This document shows positions 4,958 to 12,986 of a DNA stretch of 17,715 bases, piece after piece. The stretch comes from Nitrospirota bacterium (GTDB taxonomy: Bacteria; Nitrospirota; Thermodesulfovibrionia; Thermodesulfovibrionales; Magnetobacteriaceae). Position numbers and translations under genes: made by a program. Within the stretch, counting starts at the first letter, position 1; each line of letters opens with the position of its first letter. The notes below the pieces were generated by a model. The model saw nothing but the letters and a program-made list of their open reading frames with translations. It was not told the origin of the DNA and did no database searches. Location: contig JADFXO010000009.1 in the NCBI GenBank assembly GCA_015233485.1, positions 10,216-27,930 on the forward strand, written 5' to 3'.

Positions 4958-7402
4958 CTAGTTAACACCCGCGGGTATGTACTGCATCTCTTCAACCCCG
5001 ATAAACACGGGTGTGTTGTCTCTGAGGACTATCCTTACCGTCTGGACATCCTTAAATCTGCCCCTTAGTATCTCCTCAGAAAGGGGGTCGTCTATCTCCT
5101 TCTGAATGGCTCGTCTCATCGGCCTTGCCCCATAGGCAGGCTGATAATATTTTTCGACAATCCATTCCCTGACCTCATCAGAAAGCTCAATTGCAATGTC
5201 ATGGTCAATAAGCTGCAAGTTCGTCTCTTCTATCAGCAAATCTATGATTGCGTAGAGGTCAGGCTTGTCCAGAGGATGAAATACGATTATGTCGTCAACC
5301 CTGTTTATGAACTCAGGATTAAATGTCTTTTTGAGTTCATCCATGACGTTGTCCTTAATCTTCGAGTAAACATCCAACTTAGCATTCCTCTGGAATCCAA
5401 GAGGAGTTGATTTCTCAATAATCCTTGCTCCGAGATTCGATGTCATGATTATGACGGTATTTTTAAAATCCACCTTTCTGCCGTAATTATCTGTAATCAC
5501 CCCTTCGTCGAGTATCTGAAGAAGGACATTAAAGACATCGTGATGGGCCTTTTCTATCTCGTCAAAGAGCAATACTGAATAGGGTTTTTTTCTGACTTTC
5601 TCTGTAAGCTGCCCGCCCTCTTCGTAACCAACATACCCGGGAGGCGCGCCGGTGAGTTTTGACACATTAAACCTCTCCATGTACTCGGACATATCTATTT
5701 TGATGAGCGCCTTCTCGTCGTTAAAGAGAAACTCCGCAAGCGCCTTTGCCAGTTCTGTCTTGCCCACGCCCGTAGGTCCCAGGAAGAAGAACGAACCGAC
5801 GGGTTTTTTTCTGCTCTTGATTCCAGCGCGTGAGCGCCTGATAGCTCTGCATATGGCCGCGATGGCCTCGTTTTGCGAGATCACCCTTTTGTGCAGTTCA
5901 TCTTCCATGTTCAGAAGACGTTCGGTCTCTTTCTCTTCTAATCTGGACAGCGGTATGCCGGTCATCTTTGATACGGTATATGTTATGTCCTCTTCGATAA
6001 TCACAGGGACTTCGCTGTTGAGATCCTCCTGCCATTTCCTCTGTACCGAATCATAGATGCGCTTTAGTTTCTCCTCTTCGCCCCTGATTGAGGCCGCCTT
6101 TTCAATATCATTAAGGCGAAGGAACAACGTCTTTTCCTTGTTGAGCCTGCTGAGGTCTTTTTCTATGTCCTTCAGCTCTATGGGAGGAGTGAACCTCTTA
6201 AGTTTAATCCTTGAGCCTGTCTCATCAATAACGTCTATGGCCTTGTCGGGGAGATTTCTGTCCGATATATATAGGTCTGAAAGCCGCGCCGCTGACGCCA
6301 ACGCGTCATCGGCAAGTTTTACGCCGTGGTGGCTTTCGTATCTGTTTCTAAGGCCGGCAAGTATTTTTACCGTATCCTCAACAGTGGGCGGCTCAATATA
6401 AATAGGCTGGAATCTGCGCTCAAGGGCGCCGTCTTTCTCAATATATTTTCTGAACTCCGCCGAGGTGGTCGCCCCAATGCACTGTATCTCACCCCTTGAG
6501 AGCGCCGGCTTTAACATGCTTGAGGCATCTACCGAACCCTCGGCAGCCCCCGCGCCGATTAACGTGTGCAGCTCGTCAACAAATAAGATGACATTGTCGG
6601 ATTGCTTTATCTCCTTCATTATAACCTTCAGGCGTTCCTCAAACTGCCCCCTGTACTTCGTGCCGGCTATGAGGGCGCCAAGGTCAAGGGCAATTATCCT
6701 CTTGCCCGCGAGGTTTTCAGGTATGTCGCCGGATGCTATTTTCTGCGCGAGGCCCTCTACAATAGCGGTCTTCCCTACGCCAGGGCCGCCGATTATTGCC
6801 GGGTTATTTTTTATCCTGCGCCCAAGGATCTGGAGAATCCTCTCAACCTCGTCCTCTCTGCCGATGACAGGGTCAAGAACGCCCTCCTGCGCCATTGCCG
6901 TCAGGTCACGGCCAAACTCGTTAAGCGCGGGTGTTGTGTTCTTCTTCATCTTGGTATAGGCCTGTGTGCGCATGGAGAGATTTATCGTAAGCTGCCTTGC
7001 GCCCAACAGATTTGCCCCAAGGTTCCTTAATATCTTACCGCCTATCCCCTCGTCTTCTCTTATAAGCCCAAGCAGCAGATGCTCGCTCCCAATGTAGTTG
7101 TGGCCAAGGAGCCTCGCCTCTTCAACGGACAGCTCAAGCACCTTCTTTGCTCGTGGGGTAAACGGTATCTCTCCAAAGGTCAGGAGATTTGTCCCTGCCG
7201 GCAGATTGCGCTCTACCTCAATCCTGATATGCTCTGTGGAAAGGCCCATCTTCCTTAGGATCGCTACTGGCAGGCCGTCTTTATCCCTTAGTATGGCAAG
7301 AAGCAGGTGCTCTGTCCCAAGGTAATCGTTCTGCCTGTTTTCAGCCTCTTCCTTGGCATATATTATTATCTTTCTTCCTCTTTCAGTAAATTTCTCAAAC
7401 AT
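4958..7402 (-). CDS. clpC: ATP-dependent Clp protease ATP-binding subunit ClpC
   Basis: This encodes 814 residues, the usual ClpC length. Two N-terminal Clp repeats span about 1-145. The first AAA+ module has Walker A Gly-Gly-Pro-Gly-Val-Gly-Lys-Thr (205-212), Walker B Val-Ile-Leu-Phe-Val-Asp-Glu (271-277) and Arg finger at Glu-Arg-Arg (328-330). A short middle region at about 405-465 holds a UVR-like segment (425-447), which favours ClpC over ClpA or ClpB. The second module has Gly-Pro-Thr-Gly-Val-Gly-Lys-Thr (542-549), Leu-Leu-Phe-Asp-Glu (611-615) and sensor 2 Gly-Ala-Arg-Pro (758-761). Leu-Gly-Phe at 668-670 is the ClpP-docking loop. It unfolds substrates and feeds ClpP in the cytosol. 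The start is supported by GAGGTGG six bases upstream. It is first gene of a clpC-thioredoxin-DUF4416 operon. No CtsR/McsAB genes are nearby, so adaptor use is open. Confidence 0.96.
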   Translation of the reverse strand: MFEKFTERGRKIIIYAKEEAENRQNDYLGTEHLLLAILRDKDGLPVAILRKMGLSTEHIRIEVERNLPAGTNLLTFGEIPFTPRAKKVLELSVEEARLLGHNYIGSEHLLLGLIREDEGIGGKILRNLGANLLGARQLTINLSMRTQAYTKMKKNTTPALNEFGRDLTAMAQEGVLDPVIGREDEVERILQILGRRIKNNPAIIGGPGVGKTAIVEGLAQKIASGDIPENLAGKRIIALDLGALIAGTKYRGQFEERLKVIMKEIKQSDNVILFVDELHTLIGAGAAEGSVDASSMLKPALSRGEIQCIGATTSAEFRKYIEKDGALERRFQPIYIEPPTVEDTVKILAGLRNRYESHHGVKLADDALASAARLSDLYISDRNLPDKAIDVIDETGSRIKLKRFTPPIELKDIEKDLSRLNKEKTLFLRLNDIEKAASIRGEEEKLKRIYDSVQRKWQEDLNSEVPVIIEEDITYTVSKMTGIPLSRLEEKETERLLNMEDELHKRVISQNEAIAAICRAIRRSRAGIKSRKKPVGSFFFLGPTGVGKTELAKALAEFLFNDEKALIKIDMSEYMERFNVSKLTGAPPGYVGYEEGGQLTEKVRKKPYSVLLFDEIEKAHHDVFNVLLQILDEGVITDNYGRKVDFKNTVIIMTSNLGARIIEKSTPLGFQRNAKLDVYSKIKDNVMDELKKTFNPEFINRVDDIIVFHPLDKPDLYAIIDLLIEETNLQLIDHDIAIELSDEVREWIVEKYYQPAYGARPMRRAIQKEIDDPLSEEILRGRFKDVQTVRIVLRDNTPVFIGVEEMQYIPAGVN

Positions 7403-7469
7403 CTTTTACCACCTCGACACATCGTTCATATATCCTCATTCACACGCTATACTTTCCTCTTCTAACTAT

Positions 7470-7499
7470 AAAATACACGTTTTTATACGATAATGTCAA
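7470..7499 (-). promoter_or_regulatory. Candidate clpC operon promoter
   Basis: On the minus strand, a perfect TTGACA (7494-7499) is followed after 18 bases by TATTTT (7470-7475). The start would be near 7463, leaving a leader of about 60 nt. No heat-shock sigma or CtsR-like operator was seen. Confidence 0.45.
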
Positions 7500-7530
7500 T
7501 AATTATCTTAGGAAGATAAGGATTAAAGAC

Positions 7531-7551
7531 GAAGGGGGATAATCCCCCTTC
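7531..7551. repeat. 21-base perfect palindrome upstream of clpC
   Basis: The 10-base arms GAAGGGGGAT / ATCCCCCTTC sit around a single A, just upstream of the clpC -35. It resembles the first half of the double-hairpin element at 2680-2726 (purine-rich AAGGNGGG arm, same length). No T tract follows. Confidence 0.7.
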
Positions 7552-7661
7552 ACCCCATAATCACGCACATGTTTTATCTGTTGAATTTAAGCTGCCGCCC
7601 GTTGGCGGCTTCGGCACTCCGGCTGAAGGCTGTTATGACACAAATTTTTCACATAAGACAC

Positions 7662-7691
7662 TTGATAAAACGCACCAAAGTCGTGTATTCT
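7662..7691 (+). promoter_or_regulatory. Candidate promoter of the PASTA-rpe-pgsA-aroE operon
   Basis: TTGATA (7662-7667) and TATTCT (7686-7691) are separated by 18 bases. The start would fall near 7698, about 100 bases before the first gene. Confidence 0.4.
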
Positions 7692-7801
7692 TTATCACGG
7701 TGGCTGTGATGGCTTATCAACGGCCATGCCGTGTGGGGTGCGGGTGGCCGCGAACTATGGACTCAGAGGAAGTAGGGGATGTCATACTGTAAAGCTAAAC
7801 G

Positions 7802-8515
7802 ATGAGAACTCTGGTAAGGTTGACGGTTTTTTTGATCTTGTTTATCGTCATATCGGTATTGGCTGGTTATGTAACATTCGCCCTCCTGACGACGAGTAAA
7901 AGCGTTGAGGTGCCGGATTTGAAATTAAAAAATCTTGTAGAGGCTAACGAGGCCTTAAACGGCATGAGGCTCTATTTAAGAGTTGAAGGGGAGGACTATG
8001 ACCCCATAGTGCCGGCCGGCCATATAGTGAAACAAAACATACCGTTTGGCAATAAGATAAAAGAGGGCCGGACGGTCTCCGTACTGATGAGCAAGGGGCC
8101 GCGCTATCAGTTTATGGGAGACCTGAGGGGGATTTCCCTGGAGAAGGCTCAGGAAACGGTAGCCCAGAGCAAGGTGAAGATAAGCAAGGTAATTGAGGTA
8201 CACTCAGACACCGTAGGACAAGGGATGGTAATTTCACAAAGGCCGGGGCCGGATGAGCGAAGCGGCAATGACATTACGCTGATTGTAAGCAAGGGACCTA
8301 TTCCCACAACGTACTATTGCCCTGATTTTGCCGGTAAAGACAAGGCACAGGCAGAGCAGCTTGCCGCGTCTCTTGGCCTGAAAATAGATATTACAGGCAC
8401 GGAAGGACGCATAGCAAGCCAATCCCCCACACCAGGTACAACAGTAACGCAGGGCGACTTAATCCATGTGATGATGTCTGCCACTGAAGAAAAAGAAGAA
8501 GAAGAGGAGCAATAA
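7802..8515 (+). CDS. Membrane-anchored PASTA-domain protein
   Basis: This encodes 237 residues. One N-terminal membrane segment (about 7-29) puts the rest outside the cytoplasm. Three PASTA repeats follow at about 35-100, 104-166 and 170-227. Each opens with a Pro-Asp-Leu or equivalent and ends with a beta strand before Ser-Lys-Gly-Pro or its variant. A Glu-rich tail closes the protein. PASTA domains bind peptidoglycan fragments or beta-lactams in some kinases and penicillin-binding proteins. No kinase or transpeptidase domain is present here, so the protein may be a wall-binding adaptor. An in-frame stop six bases before ATG 7802 fixes the upstream limit, and the Shine-Dalgarno is weak. It is the first gene of the operon, two bases from rpe. 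Confidence 0.88.
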   Translation: MRTLVRLTVFLILFIVISVLAGYVTFALLTTSKSVEVPDLKLKNLVEANEALNGMRLYLRVEGEDYDPIVPAGHIVKQNIPFGNKIKEGRTVSVLMSKGPRYQFMGDLRGISLEKAQETVAQSKVKISKVIEVHSDTVGQGMVISQRPGPDERSGNDITLIVSKGPIPTTYYCPDFAGKDKAQAEQLAASLGLKIDITGTEGRIASQSPTPGTTVTQGDLIHVMMSATEEKEEEEEQ

Positions 8516-8517
8516 TT

Positions 8518-9186
8518 ATGGTCTTGACAGCGCCGTCTATATTGTCGGCAAATTTTTTGGAGTTAGGCAGGGAAATCAAAGAAACCCAGGAGGCCGGGGC
8601 AGATTATTTTCACATAGACGTCATGGACGGCAGTTTCGTTCCCAACATCACACTAGGGTATTTTATTGTTGAACAGATAAAGAAGGCCGCCACGCTGCCG
8701 CTGGACGTCCATTTGATGATAGAACGGCCTGACAGGTACGTAAAGAATTTCATCGACGCGGGCGCCGATATTCTCACCGTTCACTATGAGGCGGACAGAC
8801 ATCTCAACAGCACGCTCAACCTTATCAGGTCACTTGGGGCAAAGGCGGGCGTCTCCATAAATCCATCCACGCCTGTATCGGCGCTGGAGAATGTCCTATA
8901 CGACGCCGATGTCATTCTATTAATGTCGGTAAATCCCGGGTTTGGCGGGCAACGTTTCATCCCCCATTCACTCAAAAAAATCGCCGCGCTGAAATCATTG
9001 ATAACGCAAAAAGGCCTCACCGGTGTGAAGATAGAGGTTGACGGCGGCGTAACGGTTGACAACGCCGCAGATGTCGCCGCGGCAGGGGCGGACATACTGG
9101 TCATGGGCTCTGCCTTTTATAAGTCAAAAAACTATAAGGAAACCATTAAGGCCGTAAAGGAAAAGACAAACCCGTATGGACGCTAA
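8518..9186 (+). CDS. rpe: Ribulose-phosphate 3-epimerase
   Basis: Rpe interconverts ribulose 5-phosphate and xylulose 5-phosphate in the pentose phosphate and Calvin pathways. The 222 residues form a complete TIM barrel of normal size. The opening Ala-Pro-Ser-Ile-Leu-Ser-Ala-Asn-Phe carries Ser7. His32 and Asp34 (Phe-His-Ile-Asp-Val-Met-Asp-Gly) and His65 (Asp-Val-His-Leu-Met) are metal ligands. Asn139-Pro-Gly-Phe-Gly-Gly-Gln is the phosphate loop, and Asp175 (Glu-Val-Asp-Gly-Gly) is the catalytic acid. It starts two bases after the PASTA stop with GAGGAG about 11 bases upstream, and its last codons overlap the TPR gene by 11 bases, which points to translational coupling. Confidence 0.97.
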   Translation: MVLTAPSILSANFLELGREIKETQEAGADYFHIDVMDGSFVPNITLGYFIVEQIKKAATLPLDVHLMIERPDRYVKNFIDAGADILTVHYEADRHLNSTLNLIRSLGAKAGVSINPSTPVSALENVLYDADVILLMSVNPGFGGQRFIPHSLKKIAALKSLITQKGLTGVKIEVDGGVTVDNAADVAAAGADILVMGSAFYKSKNYKETIKAVKEKTNPYGR

Positions 9187-10258
9187 AACTCTCATTGCAA
9201 GGGCACAATACCAAAGCGGCAAGTCAAACTACGCCGAAGCGGCCAAAATCCTAAGGGCCGCCCTTAAGGCCGCTCTAAAAGAAGAGGCGCCCAACAACCG
9301 TCTCTACATTGAGTGTCTTACTTCAATCGCGGACACGCAGCGAATGACAGGGAATTATAAGGCTGCCGCAGAAAATTACGCCAAGGCAGCGGCGGCGGCC
9401 CATGAGGCGTCAATAGAGGACGCAGCCCTCGACGCCCAGCTTGGCATGGCACTGGCAAGGCGCGCACTTGGATACTGGCAGGACGCCCTCAACGATATTA
9501 CACAGATAAAGTCGCGTTACGCGGAGTTAGGCGACAGTGCCGGCGCTGCCTTCAGCACATGGGCGCTTGCAGGTACCCTGCGCGTGAAGGGAGACATTAA
9601 CGGCTCATTAGATGCGTTTACTGAGGCAGAGGGGATGTTTAACGCCCTCAATGACACATCCGGCACCGGATACTGCCAATGCGGCCTCGGCGGGGCATAC
9701 CGCATGAAAGGCCTGTACGAGCAATCCCTTCAATGCTATACCAATGCCGGCAATATATTCTCTTCAATTAAAGACCGTTTTGGCACGGCATATTCCCACT
9801 GCGGCATAGGCAACGCCCTGAGGATGAACGGTTCTTACGGCGATGGGCTTAGACATCTTAGGACAGCCCTTGACATGTACGGCAAGATTGGCGACGTGGT
9901 AAGCTCCGCATACACTCTGTGGAGCATTGGGATGTTAAAGCTGATGGTATCTGAGGTCGCATCCGGCGAGGGTTTCTTTGAGGCGGCCGCGGCGCGCTTT
10001 AAAAAAACGCTGGACGTGCGCGGCTCAATATATGCCGATCTTGGCATATGTCAGGCCAGGTATTTATACAGGCACCTGGGGCAGTATAAACTGCCTCTTC
10101 AGAGGGCGATTAAAAATGCGGACATCTATTCTTTACAGTTAGAGGGCTGCCACGCCATGAAACTCCGCTCCATTATGGAAACCGGCACGGCCGAATGCTA
10201 TAAGGCAATCGGGATTCGGGAATTAGAAGGCAAGTTAATACCATTAAATATACCTTGA
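9176..10258 (+). CDS. Tetratricopeptide-repeat protein
   Basis: This encodes 360 residues without signal peptide or membrane segment, so it is probably cytosolic. It is built of helical TPR pairs with a period of about 40 residues. The clearest repeats run from about 110 to 270, each with the pattern small-residue, Ala-Tyr or Gly-Tyr, Cys-Gly-Leu/Ile-Gly, Asn/Ala-Ala-Leu/Tyr-Arg-Met-Lys/Asn-Gly, Ser-Leu, Ala-X3-Phe/Tyr. TPR arrays mediate protein binding. No enzymatic domain is seen and the partner is unknown. It overlaps rpe by 11 bases at its start, and its TGA (10256-10258) overlaps the pgsA Shine-Dalgarno region, so it belongs firmly to this operon. Confidence 0.85.
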   Translation: MDAKTLIARAQYQSGKSNYAEAAKILRAALKAALKEEAPNNRLYIECLTSIADTQRMTGNYKAAAENYAKAAAAAHEASIEDAALDAQLGMALARRALGYWQDALNDITQIKSRYAELGDSAGAAFSTWALAGTLRVKGDINGSLDAFTEAEGMFNALNDTSGTGYCQCGLGGAYRMKGLYEQSLQCYTNAGNIFSSIKDRFGTAYSHCGIGNALRMNGSYGDGLRHLRTALDMYGKIGDVVSSAYTLWSIGMLKLMVSEVASGEGFFEAAAARFKKTLDVRGSIYADLGICQARYLYRHLGQYKLPLQRAIKNADIYSLQLEGCHAMKLRSIMETGTAECYKAIGIRELEGKLIPLNIP

Positions 10259-10266
10259 GGGCGAAT

Positions 10267-10803
10267 ATGGGTGTGCTAAACATACCAAACACACTGACAC
10301 TGTTAAGAATAGTGGCAATACCGTTTTTTGCCTCGACGCTGATTTACAGGAGGTACGATATCGCCCTTGCGGTATTTGTTCTGGCGTCCATCACTGACGC
10401 CCTTGACGGCCTGATTGCCCGCGTTACGAAGAAGCAGACGAAACTTGGGCAATTCCTTGACCCCATGGCAGACAAGTTTTTACTCATAACATCCTTCATC
10501 TTGTTTGCTATATACGGGTGGGTCCCCGCGTGGCTGACAATTTCCATAATAAGCCGCGACCTGATTGTGCTTTTGGGCTGGGTTTTGTTTTATCTGATAC
10601 ACCATGTAGTATTCATAAGACCAAGCGTACTGGGGAAATCGGCCATAGCGGCGCAGATGATACTCCTGGCGTATATCTTATTGAGAATAAACTTTGGGCA
10701 TCTGCTGCCAGACCAGACTGTGCTGATTTGGGTTACGGCCATTTTGACGGTTGCCTCGGGGCTGCACTACATTATAAAGGGGCTTGTTTACAACGATGGC
10801 TAA
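10267..10803 (+). CDS. pgsA: CDP-diacylglycerol--glycerol-3-phosphate 3-phosphatidyltransferase
   Basis: PgsA transfers a phosphatidyl group from CDP-diacylglycerol to glycerol 3-phosphate, the committed step to phosphatidylglycerol and cardiolipin, in the inner membrane. The full CDP-alcohol phosphotransferase signature is present at 44-69: Asp44-X2-Asp47-Gly-X2-Ala-Arg-X8-Gly61-X3-Asp65-X3-Asp69. The N-terminal Ile-Pro-Asn-Thr-Leu-Thr-Leu-Leu-Arg is typical of PgsA. Several hydrophobic helices follow. The chosen start, ATG 10267, has GAGGG about six bases upstream and gives 178 residues. A TTG at 10255 would add four residues. The stop overlaps the next gene by eight bases. Confidence 0.93.
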   Translation: MGVLNIPNTLTLLRIVAIPFFASTLIYRRYDIALAVFVLASITDALDGLIARVTKKQTKLGQFLDPMADKFLLITSFILFAIYGWVPAWLTISIISRDLIVLLGWVLFYLIHHVVFIRPSVLGKSAIAAQMILLAYILLRINFGHLLPDQTVLIWVTAILTVASGLHYIIKGLVYNDG

Positions 10804-12079
10804 TGGAAGCACGATAACGGATGTTTTGGACGGTTCACCCGCACACGAGGTCGGCCTTATGCCGGGGGACAAATTAATCTCCGTAAACGGACACACAATC
10901 ACTGACGAAATAGACCTCATGTTCTATTCAAACGAGCAGGAATACTCCCTGCTGATCAGCAGAAGAGGAAAATTATTTGAGAAAATAATTACTACAGCCG
11001 AAGGCATATGTCTGGGGCTGGAGCTGAAATCCTTTAAAATATCAACATGTAAGAACCGTTGCCTATTCTGTTTTGTCAATCAACTCCCCAAAGGGCTGAG
11101 AAAGACCCTCTACATCAAAGACGAAGACTACCGGATGTCCTTTCTTTATGGAAGTTATATAACGCTTACCAATCTCAGCGACGCAGACAAGCGAAGGATT
11201 GTTGAGCAGAGACTAAGCCCGCTCTACATATCCGTCCATTCCACAAACGAAGAGATCAGAAAAAAGTTGATTGGCAACGCTAAGGCCGGGGATGTCTTAA
11301 AAGAAATCCAGTTACTGACAAAAAACAAGATAAAGCTGCACGCCCAGATAGTCCTCTGCCCCGGCTACAACGACGGCAAAGACCTTGAACAGACAATAAC
11401 TGACCTGAGAAAGTTCTATCCATACCTGTCATCAATAGCCGTAGTGCCTGTCGGGTTAACCGTCTATGCGAATAAAAAGATAAACCCAGTCACAAAAGAG
11501 GACGCTGCGAGCGCTCTTTCGATTATTGAGGCATTTCAGAAGAAATTTCAAAAAAAATACGGCGAGCAGATAGTCTATGCCGCCGATGAGCTGTACCTGA
11601 GAGGCGAAGCCCCCTTCCCTCCCCTGAAAGACTACGGCGAGTTGCCCCAAAAAGAAAACGGCGTGGGCATGGTGCCGGAGTTCTTACATCGTGCAGGGAG
11701 ATTTAAAAAACTAAAACACGTACCAAAAACTCCCATATCGCTGCTTACCGGCACATCGTTCTATCCATACCTTAAGAAAATATCACAGAAATTAAATAAG
11801 AAAACCGGCATAGATTTAAGGGTGGTCCCCGTTGAGAATCAGTTTTTCGGCACAACTGTTACTGTAACCGGCCTCCTGACAGGCAGAGACATTGTGCGCA
11901 CCTTCATGGGGCTACCGGCCGAGATAATTTTTATCCCTGATGTAACCCTAAGGGACGGTCAAAACGTGTTCCTCGATGACACGACGACGGATTTTATAGG
12001 GGAAGCCCTCGGCGTAAAGACAAAAATAATAGAGTCTTCGTTTGAAGGCTTAATAAAGGCAATAGAGGAGGTGGATTAA
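10796..12079 (+). CDS. PDZ/radical SAM/DUF512 protein
   Basis: This encodes 427 residues. A short PDZ-like module sits at about 1-60 (Gly-Ser-Pro-Ala-His-Glu-Val-Gly-Leu-Met-Pro-Gly-Asp-Lys-Leu). A radical SAM cluster motif follows, Cys85-X3-Cys89-X2-Cys92 within Lys-Asn-Arg-Cys-Leu-Phe-Cys-Phe-Val-Asn-Gln, and then a long DUF512 region with Val-Val-Pro-Val-Gly-Leu-Thr and Tyr-Ala-Ala-Asp-Glu-Leu-Tyr. The C-terminus has Val-Thr-Val-Thr-Gly-Leu-Leu-Thr-Gly and Pro-Asp-Val-Thr-Leu-Arg. This is a known architecture of anaerobes and cyanobacteria with no settled function to my knowledge. It should bind a 4Fe-4S cluster and SAM. The start at ATG 10796 overlaps pgsA by eight bases. The stop abuts the aroE start with no gap. 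Confidence 0.9.
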   Translation: MANGSTITDVLDGSPAHEVGLMPGDKLISVNGHTITDEIDLMFYSNEQEYSLLISRRGKLFEKIITTAEGICLGLELKSFKISTCKNRCLFCFVNQLPKGLRKTLYIKDEDYRMSFLYGSYITLTNLSDADKRRIVEQRLSPLYISVHSTNEEIRKKLIGNAKAGDVLKEIQLLTKNKIKLHAQIVLCPGYNDGKDLEQTITDLRKFYPYLSSIAVVPVGLTVYANKKINPVTKEDAASALSIIEAFQKKFQKKYGEQIVYAADELYLRGEAPFPPLKDYGELPQKENGVGMVPEFLHRAGRFKKLKHVPKTPISLLTGTSFYPYLKKISQKLNKKTGIDLRVVPVENQFFGTTVTVTGLLTGRDIVRTFMGLPAEIIFIPDVTLRDGQNVFLDDTTTDFIGEALGVKTKIIESSFEGLIKAIEEVD

Positions 12080-12910
12080 ATGATTACCGCACATACCAAA
12101 CTGGCGGGGCTTATTGGCAATCCCGTAGGGCACAGCCTGTCTCCGGCCATGCACAACGCGGGGTTTAATCATATAGGGCTGGACTGCCGTTACTTAGCGT
12201 TCGATGTCAAGCCAGAAATGCTTGGAGATGCGATACGCTCAATACGCGCGTTGAACTTTCTTGGCGCAAATATTACAATTCCATACAAGGAAAAGGCCAT
12301 CCAATTCCTTGACGACTGCCACGAAGAGGCAAGGTTTATCGGGGCGGTTAATACGATTGTAAACTTTAACGGCAAACTGACAGGCTACAATACAGACGGG
12401 CGCGGGTTTATGAAATCTCTGGAAATATCCGACGTACCCCTGAAAAACAGTAAGGTATTTATGGTCGGGGCCGGCGGCGCGGCGCGGGCTATAACGTATT
12501 ACATAGCAAAAGAGGCTCCTTCGTTAAGGATTTTCGATACCGACACGCCAAAACTAAACGCCCTCGTGCGCGACTTAAAAAGAGTGAACCCCGAAGTCCA
12601 CGCCGAGACCTCAACCGACGCCGTAACCGGCTCGGACATATTAATAAACGCCACCCCGCTTGGGCTTCACAAGGGCGACCCGCTTCCTATCGATAAGAAA
12701 TTACTAAAAAAAGATCATATCGTATGTGACGTGATATATAGAGACACGCCGCTTCTTGTCGAGGCAAAAAAACTCGGCTGCCAAACCGTAAACGGCCTCG
12801 GTATGCTTTTTTGGCAGGGCATCCTGGCGTTTGAACTCTGGACGAAACCCGGAGCTGCCCCCGTTGAGGTTATGAGAGATGCCCTTATGGCCGCATATAA
12901 CCGTTTATGA
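12080..12910 (+). CDS. aroE: Shikimate dehydrogenase
   Basis: AroE reduces 3-dehydroshikimate to shikimate with NADPH in the cytosolic aromatic amino acid pathway. The 276 residues are of normal length. The substrate pocket is Gly-Asn-Pro-Val-Gly-His-Ser-Leu-Ser-Pro-Ala-Met-His-Asn (13-26). Catalytic Lys70 lies in Asn-Ile-Thr-Ile-Pro-Tyr-Lys and Asp106 in Asn-Thr-Asp-Gly. The nucleotide-binding loop is Gly-Ala-Gly-Gly-Ala-Ala-Arg-Ala (130-137). The C-terminal Gly-Leu-Gly-Met-Leu...Gln-Gly...Ala-Phe-Glu-Leu-Trp is typical. A strong GAGGAGG (12066-12072) sits before the ATG, which directly follows the preceding gene's stop. It is the last gene of the operon. Confidence 0.96.
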   Translation: MITAHTKLAGLIGNPVGHSLSPAMHNAGFNHIGLDCRYLAFDVKPEMLGDAIRSIRALNFLGANITIPYKEKAIQFLDDCHEEARFIGAVNTIVNFNGKLTGYNTDGRGFMKSLEISDVPLKNSKVFMVGAGGAARAITYYIAKEAPSLRIFDTDTPKLNALVRDLKRVNPEVHAETSTDAVTGSDILINATPLGLHKGDPLPIDKKLLKKDHIVCDVIYRDTPLLVEAKKLGCQTVNGLGMLFWQGILAFELWTKPGAAPVEVMRDALMAAYNRL

Positions 12911-12920
12911 TATTTATCAT
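12907..12920. promoter_or_regulatory. Putative Crp/Fnr-family operator
   Basis: ATGAT-ATTT-ATCAT matches the FNR consensus TTGAT-N4-ATCAA at 8 of 10 fixed bases and keeps the TGA...TCA core used across the family. Its centre (12913.5) is 41.5 bases from position 12955, and TAGTAT at 12943-12948 would be the matching -10, the geometry of a class II activator site. It overlaps the aroE stop codon and precedes the heme-copper-oxidase-like gene. A Crp/Fnr-type regulator is encoded 0.7 kb downstream. Confidence 0.45.
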
Positions 12921-12986
12921 GGTATTGTCTCATACAAACTGATAGTATAGATTAAAAGGAAATACTATTTTATGGAGGTATGAGAG

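Larger units (their letters stand above)
7403..7801. other. 399-bp divergent intergenic region, structured, no gene recognised
   Basis: This lies between the divergent starts of clpC and the PASTA gene. It holds the clpC Shine-Dalgarno and promoter, a 21-base palindrome at 7531-7551 and two adjacent stem-loops. The stem-loops are GCCGCC-CGTT-GGCGGC at 7594-7609 and CTTCGGC/GCTGAAG at 7609-7628. A candidate plus-strand promoter follows at 7662-7691, then about 100 bases of G-rich leader. No tRNA, SRP, 6S or tmRNA signature was recognised, and no riboswitch class fits convincingly. Confidence 0.5.

Noticed and set aside
6465..7030. Plus-strand frames of 164 and 142 codons inside clpC
   Set aside because: They are antisense to the first AAA+ module and N domain of clpC, which are fully conserved, so they are spurious.
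7697..7795. Fluoride-type riboswitch in the PASTA leader
   Set aside because: GTGATGG and a downstream GATGTCATACTG faintly recall the motif, but the conserved core and pseudoknot partner could not be placed, and the downstream gene does not fit.
10518..10920. Frames on both strands around the pgsA-DUF512 junction
   Set aside because: They overlap two well-supported coupled genes and lack any motif.
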